A stretch of 64,000 bases of DNA from Phlebopus portentosus. Its lineage: Eukaryota > Basidiomycota > Agaricomycetes > Boletales > Boletinellaceae. The stretch spans positions 2,232,001 through 2,296,000 of the forward strand of contig JAYXKI010000003.1 of the NCBI GenBank assembly GCA_037892935.1, read 5' to 3'. A program made the translations under genes and the position numbers. This document shows, piece after piece, positions 16,613 to 28,389 of this stretch (position 1 is its first letter; every line of letters starts with the position of its first letter). The notes beneath the pieces are model-generated. The model had not been told where the DNA came from and searched no databases. It was given only the letters and a program-made list of their open reading frames with translations.

Positions 16613-18930
16613 GGATGATTGATGAGCAGATTCGGAGCAAACACTGATTTGGTTTGAAGAAGCGAGAAAGGAGTGGCGAACGTATAAGTCAGTATTCCTG
16701 ATCGTTTATCAGAGCCAGCGATAAATTCGTGTGCCTAGAAAGCGTGTCGGAGATGGTAAATGAATAGCAAGTAAACCAATGAAGGTTACTGTCCGACGCG
16801 ATCGTCGGCAGTGTCACCGTCGCTGAAGCTATTGACACAGAAAGACGGTTCGAACGAAGGAGGGAGAAAGATGAAAATAGCGGGATGGAGTGCTGAGACT
16901 GGGAGAGCACGAAAAGACTTCTAAGCGGACCTTGCTTAGTCAGTAAAAAGAATTGATAGGCGACTGAGCCTCGGCTCACGGCGGATTCAAAAACTAAGTG
17001 GTATCGATTTCACTTCCTTGTTCTTCTCCATTCTTCCGGATACACTGCTTTCTTTCTAGTTATGTTCATACAGAGTGAATCAACTCTCGATGAACTGACG
17101 GCTTGACTGAGCCGCTGCGGGCGTGGTCGTCATTCGCTTTGATCCGACTGTATTAGTTCAGATATTTATATCGAGTGAGATTTTACAAAGACAGACAACT
17201 CAGCACATTTACTCAGCCTCAGTGAGACTTTATTTTCCAGAAGCAAATATTGTAAACAGTTTTATTCCTCCTGGATTTTTGCTCTGAAAATTGGTACTAA
17301 ACCCGGGACTAGACCACGCTACGTCTTTACGCTTCTTCTTTCTTCCTTAGGTTACATTGGATTCCTGCAATATTGGCCCTTCATTTCAGCAAATGAGCGT
17401 GGAGCAGGTATATATGGTCTCTGAATGACCAGAAGAAATTTCCAGGGCCTCAGGTTAGGAACGATCAACCGAGGCGACCGTAGGAATCAAAGGTGTCATA
17501 CTTGTACATCAGCAAAATTTGGCATCGCTCGCAAATCATCCTACGGTTGGAATGCTGTGGGTGTATCGGGACACCAACGAACTAAATCTTTCCTTCAACG
17601 CAGCGTTTCTTAACTAATACCTCGACGAGTCGCGGATCGTGCGGGCGGGCCGAGAGAATGACATGCTGTGCCTGCTCTATCATCATCCGTCAATCTTGGC
17701 CTGAAGATCTACATCCTACTTGCAGATAGATCTTTCCGAACTCGAGCGCGGAATATCGTGATGTTCGATCAAGGAGAAAGTGAATGCTGCATTGCCGCAA
17801 AACGCCACTTTTCGCGCCTTGCACCTTGTTCAGTGCTAGGGAGGCCTTGTTTGCGCGATGTGCACACCATCTACTCAGTTATCTTGACAGCCGTCCAAAC
17901 TCTATTACCCTAAGTATTCCCTCGACGATCTCAGTGGCGTAGTCAATCTTCACCTCCCGGTGGGGTGTCCTGGGTATTACATAAGGCGAATACCATTCAA
18001 CTCGATTATAGCCATTCGATATAGTATCTACTTATGCTACTTCTGGATCACGACCGTCAGAATCATGATAAATCCACGCCGAAGATCAGCTATCCCATTC
18101 ACACAAGTCCTCTCTTGGTCCGCAAATAAGTATTCAGCCTCTCGCATGCTACCGACATGAAATTAATAATTCAGAAAAAAAAAAAACCTTCTTGCCTTTA
18201 ATCCTTACGTTTGTCGAAGACAATGTGTCCTTTACTGGTAAGCTCGGGCAATCCGGTGAAGCACTCATCGATTTCCCAAGCATATGCGAAAATCCGCCCT
18301 AGAACCCGACTCAGTCTTCGGGAAGCATCAGATGCAAGAAAAAGCGCGTAGAATAGCTATTCAGTTTCGAGTGTTTCAAGAGTACCAGAATGAAGGTGCC
18401 TTCCTCAGTCTAGTGAGAACTCGGTATTCAGGGTGAAGCGTAGAACTCCGCTTGCTGGAAGCATCGGTCACTGCATATGATCTGGAACACGATTGTTTCC
18501 GGGCGAGTGTGTCTCGTTTGCACTCCATTGTTCTTTCCTTCCTATATTAATGAATTCATCATCGCAGACGGAGAGTTATACGTAGCTGATCCGGCGGTTG
18601 TATAGTGAAACAAGTCAAGTGATAGATATCACAGGTTCATTCGAGATCAGTACCGCGAACACATGAGCAAGAATCAGGAAGAACAAGGACGCAAGCGCGG
18701 CAAGTTGTGAAGTTGGCCAGTGTCTGCGCAGCCAAGAAGACGATCTATCGGTGATGTCTGTTTCAGGACTCCTGTGACATCTTTCACAACCTCAAGTTTA
18801 ACCAGCTGGGTTGAATTTCATTAGGCAGAATAGAGTAGCTAGTCCTATCGATCCGGTTCTTGAGCTTTACGAAGACGCCTGATTGAGATCGACACAAATC
18901 ACTTTATGGACAAATCGATCGTCGTCGGTA
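16613..18930. other. Low-coding stretch with relic-like fragments
   Basis: No intact gene is seen. On the minus strand two open, coding-like fragments remain. One is at 18315-18198 (38 codons, containing the stretch RIFAYAWEIDECF and ending FDKRKD then stop). The other is near 18020-17910 and contains YVIPR and IDYATEIVEGIL before a stop. They do not join into one frame through good introns, so I treat them as possible remains of decayed genes. The left 300 bp is the kinase promoter region. Confidence 0.4.
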
Positions 18931-18938
18931 ATCACGTT
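18931..18938. repeat. Target-site duplication of KDZ element, left copy
   Basis: ATCACGTT directly precedes the element's first base and is repeated exactly at 28390-28397 directly after its last base. Confidence 0.9.
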
Positions 18939-19430
18939 CACCTAGACACCATACTGAACTGACCTAGTTAGACCCGGTCAAAGACCCTTTGACCGGGTCT
19001 AACTAGGTAGGGTTCAGTCCTTGGCCTTATACCGCCAGTACTACCGGCTGTACTGGCAGGAACACGACGTCATATCACGATCGGTGATCCCCCCCCCCCT
19101 TCTTTGTCGTGCCTGGCCGTCCGCTCCCGTACCACGCGTCGTCCCCGAGGTTTTCCGCGCTCTTCGGAACTCGCGCTCGTCGTCGAGTCTTGCCATCAAC
19201 GCCATCAACCTCATCAACCCTGACGAAGCATGACTAAGACGAGGTTTCCTGATGCCCGCGTTAGTCATCACCAGCCGATTCCCGTATCATCCTGAGTTCG
19301 CGTCGATCTCCCTGATGTCACGTACCCCTCCGTCGTCGTCGGCAACGATGAGCAATGCTATCTCCTTTGTTTCTCACTCATTTTCTTTCATTTTTCTCAT
19401 TGCTGGCTAGTCCCTTCAATTCCGAAATTA
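18939..19430 (+). repeat. Left terminal inverted repeat of KDZ element
   Basis: It pairs base for base with 27898-28389 in reverse complement; paired coordinates always sum to 47328, so there are no length differences. It includes a run of eleven C (19089-19099) and a subterminal hairpin. Short frames inside it are mirrored in the other copy and are not genes. Confidence 0.92.
18962..19008. repeat. Subterminal perfect hairpin, left
   Basis: Arms of 22 bp (18962-18983 and 18987-19008) with a 3-nt spacer. The arm contains TTAGACCCGGTCAAAG. It starts 23 bp inside the transposon end and recurs at the right end. Confidence 0.9.
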
Positions 19431-19600
19431 TTACTGTGGTGCCTCATTTCCGTTCGCATAAATAAGATAAACAAAGGGAGAAATAGAAGTGATCGACGAC
19501 GGATTGGCATTTGTCTTACTAAGAAGTGGTTGTGTTCGGTAGCGTCGTAAGTCAGCTTCAAGCCATCACCCTATCGCACAGCAAAGTAGTTCAACACGAC

Positions 19601-22600
19601 ATGGGTAACGGACGCAAAGTTGGTGTCTCGAAGCTATCCAGGGCAATCAAGTCCTCCCAATCGTCGTCGTCCGCGACGAGGCGCCGCCAAGTCGTCGCAT
19701 CGAGATCTCTTGCAGAACGTCGGGTTGAAGTCGATCGTCATCGGAAGGAAGCCGTTACAAGTAAGCTGTTCTTTTTATATCGAAGAGTGTCGTGATAATT
19801 TTTTATAGCGCTTTTGCGAAGAATTGAGCAGCATAGACGGGAGAATGAAATGGATATCTCCTCCTTTGAAGATCTGGATTTTATGGCTGGAATGGACGCT
19901 AACGACCTCTTCGACATATTGGATGATGAACCAATGCATGGCGGTGAAGTTAACGAAAGTACGGGCATGTTTGATGGAGGTGAGTTTATTGAAGTGCTGA
20001 AGCGTCGGAAGCCAAGGTACGTTACTTGTCCATACCTTTTCAACTCCATATTTACCCGTAGTTTTGGTTGCTTGAAGTAAGTACAATAGGGAAGAACAAC
20101 GTCAACGTAAAAGGCGACAGGCAGAAAATTGGACGAAACTGTATCCCGAGCTGGTGAATTGCTACCTCGCTTGGTCGGCTCACGGAGCCCCGGACGCCAA
20201 CGACGACGATCCCCGGCATGAACATATCGACTGCTTTAATCTACGTGGTATGTTATCTCATTCGATCTATACAGTATCTTCTTACGTGATGTGATAATTG
20301 CTATAGGCTTTCAAAAAAATGCTTTCCCTCTCGATCGCGACAGGGGTTTGACAAGCACTATGCTTTGCCACGGCTACGTCGCCAACGCACCTCTCCATCC
20401 AAAGCTGGGAGTCTCAATCGAGCTCCTGAACTTGTTCTCCGCAATTAATGGTCGGTGCGGTAACGTCGGCGTTATCCCATTCGTGCGCGCAATATGCGAT
20501 TTTCAACAGGTATGTGGAATGAACAGTAGCTCATACGCTGTAGGAGTCATTGACGAAGCAAGACGTTGTTCAAACGATTTTATTCGGCGGCATTTACGAG
20601 AGCTTTCGACGTGTACGTGGAACTGCTCTATCGCATTGACAAGAGACTCGACGTCGTCCTGCGAACAACCAAAAAGTCGAAGTTGCAGAAGGCATGTCCC
20701 TCGTGCCTGTTCAGGACAGACTTTGAAGAGCAACTACCTTATTCAATGTTGGTCTGTGTCGACGGCAATGACTCCCTGAAGCGACTTCGACAGCTTCGCT
20801 CGACATTTAATAATGATGTCGAGGAGACAGTTGTAGACATTGCGCTTGACGATCGAAATTATCGAGAGTCGGTTCTCTACGTCGAGGAAGACATTGTTGA
20901 TAGGTACAAGCATGAGGTAAAGAAGAATGGTGCGAATGTGTGTATGTTTGATGTATATTTTGTCGCCATAACTCAATTGCATCTTGAGGCAACATCAGGT
21001 ACCGCGTCGCCATCAAAGGATGTCATTCTCATTGAGAATGAGGCCACACCCATTGATGGGTCCGATGAAAAGACGCCGTGCACCGATCGATGGGTGAACC
21101 TCTCGGCCGACTCCAAAAAGCGCATGTGGGGCACCTTCGACGAGACAGGGATTTTCGTTGCGACATGTCGTCATGGAGTGGTCCTCTCTGTTTGTGACAT
21201 GATCAGGAGTGGAGAACTGTAAGTAAACATTTGTTTTGAGGGCAGGATAAAGGTCTAATATAGCCACCAAAGCGCCAAGTACCCTCTTGCCATTCTTGAT
21301 AACCTCATCGACGTCGTTTGCAAGCCGATACTCTGTGGATATGATATCGGTTGCGGTTTTTCGAAGACAGTGGAGAAAAGCGAACTTGTAGGGCCGAAGG
21401 CACGGCAATCGAAGATGACGCTTTGTGTCAACGCATTTCATGGCCATGCTCATTGTCGGAAGTGCCAGCTTGAATGGCACCCTCTATACACTGAAGGCGC
21501 GGGGTTGGAAGACTTTGAAGCGTGCGAGCGCGTCTTTTCGCAATCAAATCGCATTGCAATATGTACCCGGCATATGTCGAAGTTCCGTCGTCGTCAGGCC
21601 ATTGTGCGGCATTTCGACCGGTGGAACTTGGACAAGTATATGGAAATCTGTACGTTGCCGATGTTTTCTTGCAATTCAATACTTCTGAAACCCCGACAGC
21701 GACGTTCTTACTAAACAATCTTCGACAAGCGCGCAAGAACATTCAGACTCTATCACAGGAGCTCGAGACGACAAAGGCAAGGCTCGGTATAGATTCCGAT
21801 GACGTCTTCTTGCAATGGCGTCTCGAAGAGCTTGAGTATCTCAAAACACTTCAAGCAAGCTCCATCAGTATCGTCGAACAGCTCGAAATGGATTACGTTG
21901 ACACTTTGAAGCGCTTGAAAAAGGCGAAGTATGTTGTTTTCATCACCATACGGATTTAACTGACTTGCTCATTGACAGCGAACTCGTCGAGGCTCAAAGC
22001 GAAGAGTTTATTATCCAGACTTCAGTTGAGGACTTGAAGAAGCCCAGCTTTTACAGAACGAATGTGTCCAAGACGACGTCGATTGAGGAGGCCGCAAGAA
22101 ATGGACTCGACACTCTTCTCGTTCTGCAGAGCGCTGCACGTCGCCTGGAAGAGAAGCTGGGCATCGAAAGGCGTTGGACTGAGTCGTGCGACGATTGGAA
22201 AAGGGTCGACATCAATGTTGCAGAACGGGAATATCGCAAAGCTATCGATCGTTTAGAGGGCCTCGTCGTTGCGCGCCTCTTTGAACTCTCGAAAATGAAT
22301 CAGGCAGGAACAGGTATGATGTTTGACATCCTTGATACCGAGAATCACAATGATCGGATTTTCAAGGCTACAAACTACGGACGCAGATCTCAAAGGCATT
22401 ACAGACCCGATCAGAAGCAATAAAGACGGCGTTGAAAGCATTCAACGCTTCTGCCGGCGTTCTGGGTCGACCCACTCTTGAGTTGAGTACCGTCCTTGAC
22501 TATGTCTTCCTCGGACAGTTCGATCTTCTCAGAGGAAGCCGGCACGACGTTCTGAGTAAACCATGGTCTCGTCAAGTCGAACGAACGGCAATGACGACAT

Positions 22601-22950
22601 ATTTCAAGCTGAAAAGGTCTCACGAGGAAGTGGTACGCGTCGAAGTCGAAATTCGTCGATTGAAAGCACATATAGCACAAGAAAGAAGGGAAGTAAGTGA
22701 AGCTACAGACAAGTTAGACACCGACGACCCTCTACTCGCCTTTCAGTTGAGAAAACAGTGTGGCCTGCGTCGACAGATAGATGACGTACATCAACGACGT
22801 ATCGAAACAGCTACCAGACATTTCGGTGAGATTCAGATAGTAGACGAGTACATTGATGAGTTAGACGCAGAGGGGTCTGAGGAGGATGAAGATGAAGATG
22901 AAGATGAAGATGTCACCACTGCCTTGGATGTCGCCCTCAACATTCTGTAG
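19601..22950 (+). CDS. KDZ transposase
   Basis: I read nine exons: 19601-19760, 19809-20016, 20090-20247, 20307-20509, 20563-21218, 21273-21649, 21700-21928, 21979-22313 and 22367-22950, encoding 969 aa with no stop or frameshift. Hallmarks in order are a basic N-terminus, a zinc-binding-like CPSC (288-291), CVDGNDSLKR with a likely catalytic Asp310, the FDETG and ACRHG-like block, YDIGC (485-489), NAFHGHAH (515-522), GLEDFE followed by CERVFS (540-550), then the helical C-terminal region with YKLRTQI and an acidic tail. Order and motifs match known basidiomycete KDZ transposases. The third splice acceptor (AG at 20561-20562) was chosen because earlier ones give a stop. It starts 170 bp inside the left repeat. 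It is expected to bind the inverted repeats and move the element. Confidence 0.9.
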
Positions 22951-23892
22951 TGTTAAAGGTGGTTCGTAGTCGAAATTTACAGTCGCCCATTGCATTGACG
23001 CCATTGGCCTCAGACAAATTCAATATCTTGCAATTCATTCGTTTGTGCGTTCATTTCGTTCCTCATATTTATGTACATATCATGACATGAGTGGTCTCAT
23101 CATTGTCTTTGTATTCGTCTCTGTCTTGCCCTCGCCGCTCTGATGGAACGATGTCAGACTCACCCAAGGTCAAGTGTGTACTCCACGCATCAATGGCATC
23201 AATAGACTATCTTGGTTTCTCTTCGTCGCTGTTCATATTATCTATGCGAAAGTAATAGAGCCACTAGTCAGGGCACTTCTAAAGTCATAGATAGGAAAGG
23301 TAGTTGCAGAAGAACACAAAAGACACAATGTAGTCGAAGGAGTGTCCTACACGCCTTCGAAGTTACAAACCACTTGGCTCTGAATACACTAAAAAAGAAG
23401 AGTTCTCTAAAAATCACGAAAAAATACTTTTTAGTCAGTTATAATGCATTCATTCAGGATCTGAACTTTTTTCAGTATGTAATTCGACTCGTCTTTCTTA
23501 TGTTGAAGAAACAAGATGGCCATTTTGGCAGAGAATGAGGCTATATGTAATTGAAGATGTGTAAGGTTGCTCAGCTCAAATGAAGCAGAGAAAAGTTAAC
23601 AGAATGTGGAAGTAATCCATATCAATGCAATAGAGTCAATTTTAGAAGCTTTCAAATTCTCTGAAAGCTTCTATAATAAAAGAGCTCATCATCAATCTAT
23701 AGAGTTTGTAAAAGATGTGGTGACTAAATATGCCTTATTCGGAAACTATAACATCACGTGACTATACTGACGAACAGATCTCACATAGATCGGATAGATA
23801 TAGATCGATCTCATTCAAGATCTCTTCAGATCTGAACCACCACCATCCACCACATCCACCACCATCGTCGACGTCGACACTCAGCATTTGCT
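22951..23892. other. Non-coding spacer inside KDZ element
   Basis: No gene is seen between the transposase and the first passenger gene. The middle is A/T-rich and contains a perfect 12-bp hairpin at 23643-23673. The right end has CCACCA-like simple sequence just before the passenger start codon. Confidence 0.5.
23643..23673. repeat. 12-bp hairpin inside KDZ spacer
   Basis: Arms TAGAAGCTTTCA and TGAAAGCTTCTA enclose a 7-nt loop and are followed by an A/T-rich run. No function can be assigned. Confidence 0.7.
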
Positions 23893-25267
23893 ATGCCGTT
23901 AGCACGATTTGAAGAGGGCGAGTTCACCGGATTCCGCCGGTCCAATGTGGGCTTCATCCCAAATTCCCTCTCCGAGATCATCTACCAGAAGGTAGAGCCG
24001 TCGACGACGAACTTCTCCGATGCTCAAAAAATTGCTTGTTTCGACCTGCTCATGCGTTACTTCGCCGATCCGTCGTTGTACAGGACGAAGGACATCACCA
24101 AAGCTCTCCATCCCGCGTTCGTGAAACATGGAGAGAGAAGGAAAGACGGCAAGGCTGTGGCTGACGCCCTCCTCGAAGGCCTGGTATGTGCTCCTATTTT
24201 ATTTATTTCCTTTTCGAGGAGGTGGGTGACGTGTCCTTGGTGGACGACGCGCGTCAGCTGCTGCTCCAATACAACCGTCCCAGCTAGCTTCTTCTCTCGA
24301 CCATCTATCAGAACAATGGCTAACGCTGACTACTTTTATCTGTATTACTCATCAAGCGTCGTCATCAAGAGATGGCCCACGACGCTCTACATTTCGATAT
24401 GATTTTTGATCTGGACAACCTCGAAAGGATGCGCTGGGGTCCTGACTGGCAGTCCCTCCGCGACGCCTTCGTTTGGCGTGTACCTGAGTTTGTCAAGGAC
24501 GACGAGAATGTCACGAAGACCTACGAAATATTTCGTGACATGCTCGCGAAGTCCCTCGTTGAGGCGATCAACAAGACCGCCAAGCGTCGAGGCTGGTCGA
24601 AGCAGGTGACGACGCAGGTATGTCTTTATCATATATTCTATCAGTTTTAAATTAACTCTATCAAATACAGGCAGGTAAAATTGTATTGGGACCGGAATCT
24701 GAAAGGCAAGGTGTACGTCGACGTGATTTCCAGCTTCGTCATGAGAACCCGAACCTCGAATTTGACCCTGCGGTCCTATTCCCCGCCGAAATGAATATTA
24801 GGAGAGAGCTCAACGAACTCGTCGAGGAAATCGAGGACCTTAAGACCGACAAGAAATATCTACAGGACGAGGTGGACACGATGAAGAGACAGATGGAAGA
24901 CATGCGGGCAGAAGTGGCTAGGCTGAGAAATGAAAATCGCGCCCTCAGGTCGTCCACGTCGTCCTTGTCCGATGTGTCGAGTGTTTCGTCCGTTCAAACG
25001 ACGTTGACGAACTTGTCAGGCTCCAGGACTCCCACTTTTGCTTCTTCTTCGCGGTCACAATGGCCTAGTAGGCCCCAGAACACTCCCGAGGCTCGCGCAA
25101 GGCGGCATGAACTAATACAGCAAGCGCTTGAACAACTCGACATCGAGGATGACGACGAGGGCCCAGGGTCGTCACCGTCCCCGTCCGCTCAAGTTGTAGC
25201 GCCGAGGTATTCTAGTCGCGCTTCTCATTCGTCGAGGACGTCGACGCGTTCTCAACGCGGCCAGTAA
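23893..25267 (+). CDS. KDZ passenger gene 1, coiled-coil protein of unknown function
   Basis: I read three exons: 23893-24183, 24357-24617 and 24671-25267, encoding 382 aa with all joins in phase. I do not recognise the family. The N-terminal two-thirds are mixed helical sequence with no catalytic motif I know. Residues of about 220-275 form a long charged coiled coil (for example ELVEEIEDLKTDKKYLQDEV) with leucines at heptad spacing. The C-terminus is Ser/Arg-rich with an acidic patch. It lies inside the transposon between the transposase and passenger gene 2, in the same orientation. It could be an accessory transposition factor, a host-interaction protein or captured cargo. The first intron (173 nt) is longer than typical, so its acceptor is less certain. 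Confidence 0.65.
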
Positions 25268-25433
25268 ACTTGTACACGACGTCGAAAGACGAAAGGTTAA
25301 GGTGTTCTCGATCTATGCGTCGTTTTTTTTTTTTTTTTTTCTATAACTGTGTGGCACGCTCACGACGACTACTTGCGCGCCTTTTTGTAAATAATAGTAT
25401 AAATGATACTTTTTATTTTCCTCGTCGATATCT

Positions 25434-25441
25434 ATTTCGGG
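25434..25441. repeat. Target-site duplication of nested MITE, left copy
   Basis: ATTTCGGG is repeated exactly at 26034-26041, immediately flanking the nested element. Confidence 0.85.
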
Positions 25442-26033
25442 TAGGGTTCCGCAGCGTATCGTATCGTATACGCTATACGCCCGTATGCGTATATGGTTTC
25501 GAAAAATTTCGCGTGTACGGCGTACGCCGTATACTCGCGTATATTTTCAAGGTCTGAAACCAGTAAGAAAACTCGGATTTTAGTAAAAGTCAGCTCCGCA
25601 TCTACCAAAATGAGCAACTACTCACCAAAACTTAAGTGTTGGATCTCAGTCTCAAGGCCTGATTACCGGGTTTGACATGGTATCACTATCAAGGGTTAGT
25701 GTTAGTTGCTTGGTACTGAGGCGTGGGGATTACAACTGGGTTCCCACAACACAATTCCCACCCCCACTGCTTGCTCTTGTAAGTTAAAGTTTATCAATAC
25801 TTATATTAGTTGCCGTCAGTCAAGGAATGTCATGTAAGTATTTGAGGCCCGAACAAGAGCTGTAATGGTCAAAGTATCATACTAGTCAGTATGGTCCCGT
25901 ATACGCCGTATATTATACGTGCGTATGCGTATCTTGTTTCAGAGACAAATATACGCGCGTATTTTATACGACCGTATGCGTATGAAGCTGCAAATTATAC
26001 GCGCATATCGTATACGATACGCGCGGAACCCTA
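25442..26033. mobile_element. hAT-like MITE nested in the KDZ element
   Basis: A 592-bp non-coding insertion with inverted ends TAGGGTTCCGC and GCGGAACCCTA, flanked by the 8-bp duplication ATTTCGGG. An 8-bp duplication and a TAGGG start fit the hAT superfamily. Both subterminal regions are packed with related motifs of the CGTATACG and GCGTATGCG type in both orientations, as expected of transposase-binding subterminal repeats. No coding capacity is seen. It lies between the two passenger genes, so it inserted after the KDZ element formed and broke none of the three genes. Confidence 0.85.
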
Positions 26034-26173
26034 ATTTCGGGCACCACGACATCTATGCTGGTCAATACTCAAACATTCGATCTGTCAAAAAAGTATGACA
26101 CATGGTATGTTTTCTCAAACTCAGTCTTTTTACGTCTCGTCCTCGTTGTTGTCCCCAATCCCCCCTCACCACT

Positions 26174-27739
26174 ATGTCGATAACGAAACCCCCACGTCTT
26201 CAGAAGTCTCAGGCTGCTACCGACGCCAAGAAGCTCCAGAGAAAGAAGAACGAAGCAGCGCGTCGGAGCCGCAAGAACAACCTTTCGGCTGCGCAGCAGG
26301 AGGCTCAGACCAAGGCGCGTCTGGAGACGCAGCGCGTGTACCACGAAGCCATCGAGGAGCTGTTCAACAATCAGGAAGAAACCGCGCGCAAATTAGCTGC
26401 GCAATTCAACAAAAGCGTGCTGTCGGTTCTTCAAGACGTTCAACATCGTGGACGACTGACCCACCGACGTCAGATTAATCCCTACAATGCCTGGAACCAC
26501 TTCAAAAAAATGCATATACTTGCTGAAGGTGAGGCTTTCTTTTGTCGTTATTATGACACTTTGGATGACCTTTTCGAAGAACTAGATATAACAGAGGACG
26601 AGGCGAACTTACTCCTAGAGTTGCAGGGTATTGAAGAATCTGAAGGTTACGAGAAGTTCAAACTCCTTCCGGAGAAGCTTTACAACCTCATCATCGACGA
26701 GCTCGTTCTTCACCGCGAGCACCAGTTGAAAGGATCGAGAATGACAGCGAGAGCTCGCGGACAGGATCTTCGTTTTACATCTGAAAGAATTGCGGCGGAG
26801 GTACGTTAAGTGCTGCTGAATAAACTTTTAGACCTACTAAGGCTTGCCTTTCAGCTTGAGGCTGTCAATTCTCGTTGTGCAACGACGTCGTTTTGTTTCG
26901 TTGTTCGTACCGATCTGTCGCATGTGCACGCCCCATATCATTACGCACATCCAAAGGCCATAGAATATATCGAAACCGTCTTGAAGAAGGACGTCCACGC
27001 CCTTGCGTTTGAATTTGAGGCATTTGCGCTATCGGGGATACAGGAGGTTGCAAAGAACGCCAACGCTCGTCGTGTCCAGCGCAAAACAAAATTACGGGAT
27101 GCGATTCGTCTTGGCCTAGGTAAGCAGAAACTGGAGTTTTGTATGTTTGCTGACAGTACGTCAGAGGAGATAACGGGAATCATGGGTATAAGCATGGAAT
27201 GGGCGCGCTACGAGTCGCGCATCGTCGACAAGTACAAAATTGCGCTTGCCGGATGGCCCCGGAAGATTCCCTTCACTTGCGAACTAAGTTCCTCAACACT
27301 CGACGTCGTTCTCTCCGCCATACTAGATGGGAGATGCAAATGGAAGAAATTGACCGACCATGAGTACGATAAACATGTCAGCAAACGCGCAACGATGATG
27401 AACGCAGCTCGGGATACTGACGATGTCAGCGAGGACAGTAACGAAAATACTGACTCAGAGGAGTTGTCGAGTGTCGAAAGCAACCACGAAGATACTTCCA
27501 GTTCCGGGCTTACCCTACCTACCTCGACGTATCCAGCTCTCGACGAGTATGCTATGCAACCCGTTCCTAGTACCAACATCTACAGCAATGACTTCGACCA
27601 TTTTAATTTCTCCAACAATGTTATGGAGGGTCCCATTGCAAGTACCGATATCTATGCCAACCACGTCGTTCATCTTAATTTCTCTAACAATGTTATGGTG
27701 AATCACGAAACACCCGTGAATTCATCCTTTGTCTTGTAG
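26174..27739 (+). CDS. KDZ passenger gene 2, unknown function
   Basis: I read two exons, 26174-26800 and 26855-27739, encoding 503 aa. The start is the ATG of MSITKPPRLQ. The N-terminus is very basic with nuclear-signal-like Lys/Arg clusters. A helical middle region follows, then a GWPRKIPF segment and a KWKKLTDHEYD segment. This GWP plus W-K-L-T pattern resembles a large set of uncharacterised agaricomycete proteins as I remember them. The C-terminal 130 residues are acidic and Ser/Thr-rich and end with a tandem duplication of about 22 residues around FNFSNNVM and LNFSNNVM. It is inside the transposon and on the same strand as the transposase. No function can be assigned. Confidence 0.65.
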
Positions 27740-27897
27740 CTTTTCGATATAATAGTCTTCATGTCTGAATTTCTTGGAATGTTGTGAATAATATCTTGTC
27801 GATGACGGCGTCTGTTGCGTCTCTGTGTCCTTGATCCAAAAAAAATTGCAAGATATATATACATAAAATGTCATACTTAACAAAGGTTCATGGTAAC

Positions 27898-28389
27898 TAA
27901 TTTTGGAATTGAAGGGACTAGCCAGCAATGAGAAAAATGAAAGAAAATGAGTGAGAAACAAAGGAGATAGCATTGCTCATCGTTGCCGACGACGACGGAG
28001 GGGTACGTGACATCAGGGAGATCGACGCGAACTCAGGATGATACGGGAATCGGCTGGTGATGACTAACGCGGGCATCAGGAAACCTCGTCTTAGTCATGC
28101 TTCGTCAGGGTTGATGAGGTTGATGGCGTTGATGGCAAGACTCGACGACGAGCGCGAGTTCCGAAGAGCGCGGAAAACCTCGGGGACGACGCGTGGTACG
28201 GGAGCGGACGGCCAGGCACGACAAAGAAGGGGGGGGGGGATCACCGATCGTGATATGACGTCGTGTTCCTGCCAGTACAGCCGGTAGTACTGGCGGTATA
28301 AGGCCAAGGACTGAACCCTACCTAGTTAGACCCGGTCAAAGGGTCTTTGACCGGGTCTAACTAGGTCAGTTCAGTATGGTGTCTAGGTG
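27898..28389 (-). repeat. Right terminal inverted repeat of KDZ element
   Basis: Reverse complement of 18939-19430 at equal length; it includes an eleven-G run (28229-28239) and the mirrored hairpin. It ends in GGTGTCTAGGTG just before the duplicated ATCACGTT. Confidence 0.92.
28320..28366. repeat. Subterminal perfect hairpin, right
   Basis: Mirror copy of the hairpin at 18962-19008: 22-bp arms around a 3-nt spacer, 23 bp from the element's right end. Confidence 0.9.

Larger units (their letters stand above)
18939..28389 (+). mobile_element. Complete KDZ (Kyakuja-Dileera-Zisupton) DNA transposon
   Basis: A 9,451-bp unit is bounded by 492-bp inverted repeats and an 8-bp direct duplication (ATCACGTT). 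It encodes an intact KDZ transposase and two further intact genes, all on the plus strand. The termini begin CACCTAGACACC. The two inverted repeats have the same length and I found one difference (19424 versus 27904), which suggests a recent insertion. KDZ elements are a class of large cut-and-paste transposons expanded in basidiomycetes; an 8-bp duplication agrees with what I recall for Zisupton. The element also contains a younger nested MITE (25442-26033). It lies just upstream of a PPR gene. Confidence 0.92.

Noticed and set aside
18470..18535. Minus-strand frame starting at an ATG near 18530 and running towards 18385
   Set aside because: About 50 codons that cannot be spliced to the neighbouring open fragment without a stop.
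19041..19271. 76-codon frame in the left inverted repeat, repeated identically at 28057-28287
   Set aside because: It is duplicated only because it lies in the inverted repeats; it has no splice or domain support.
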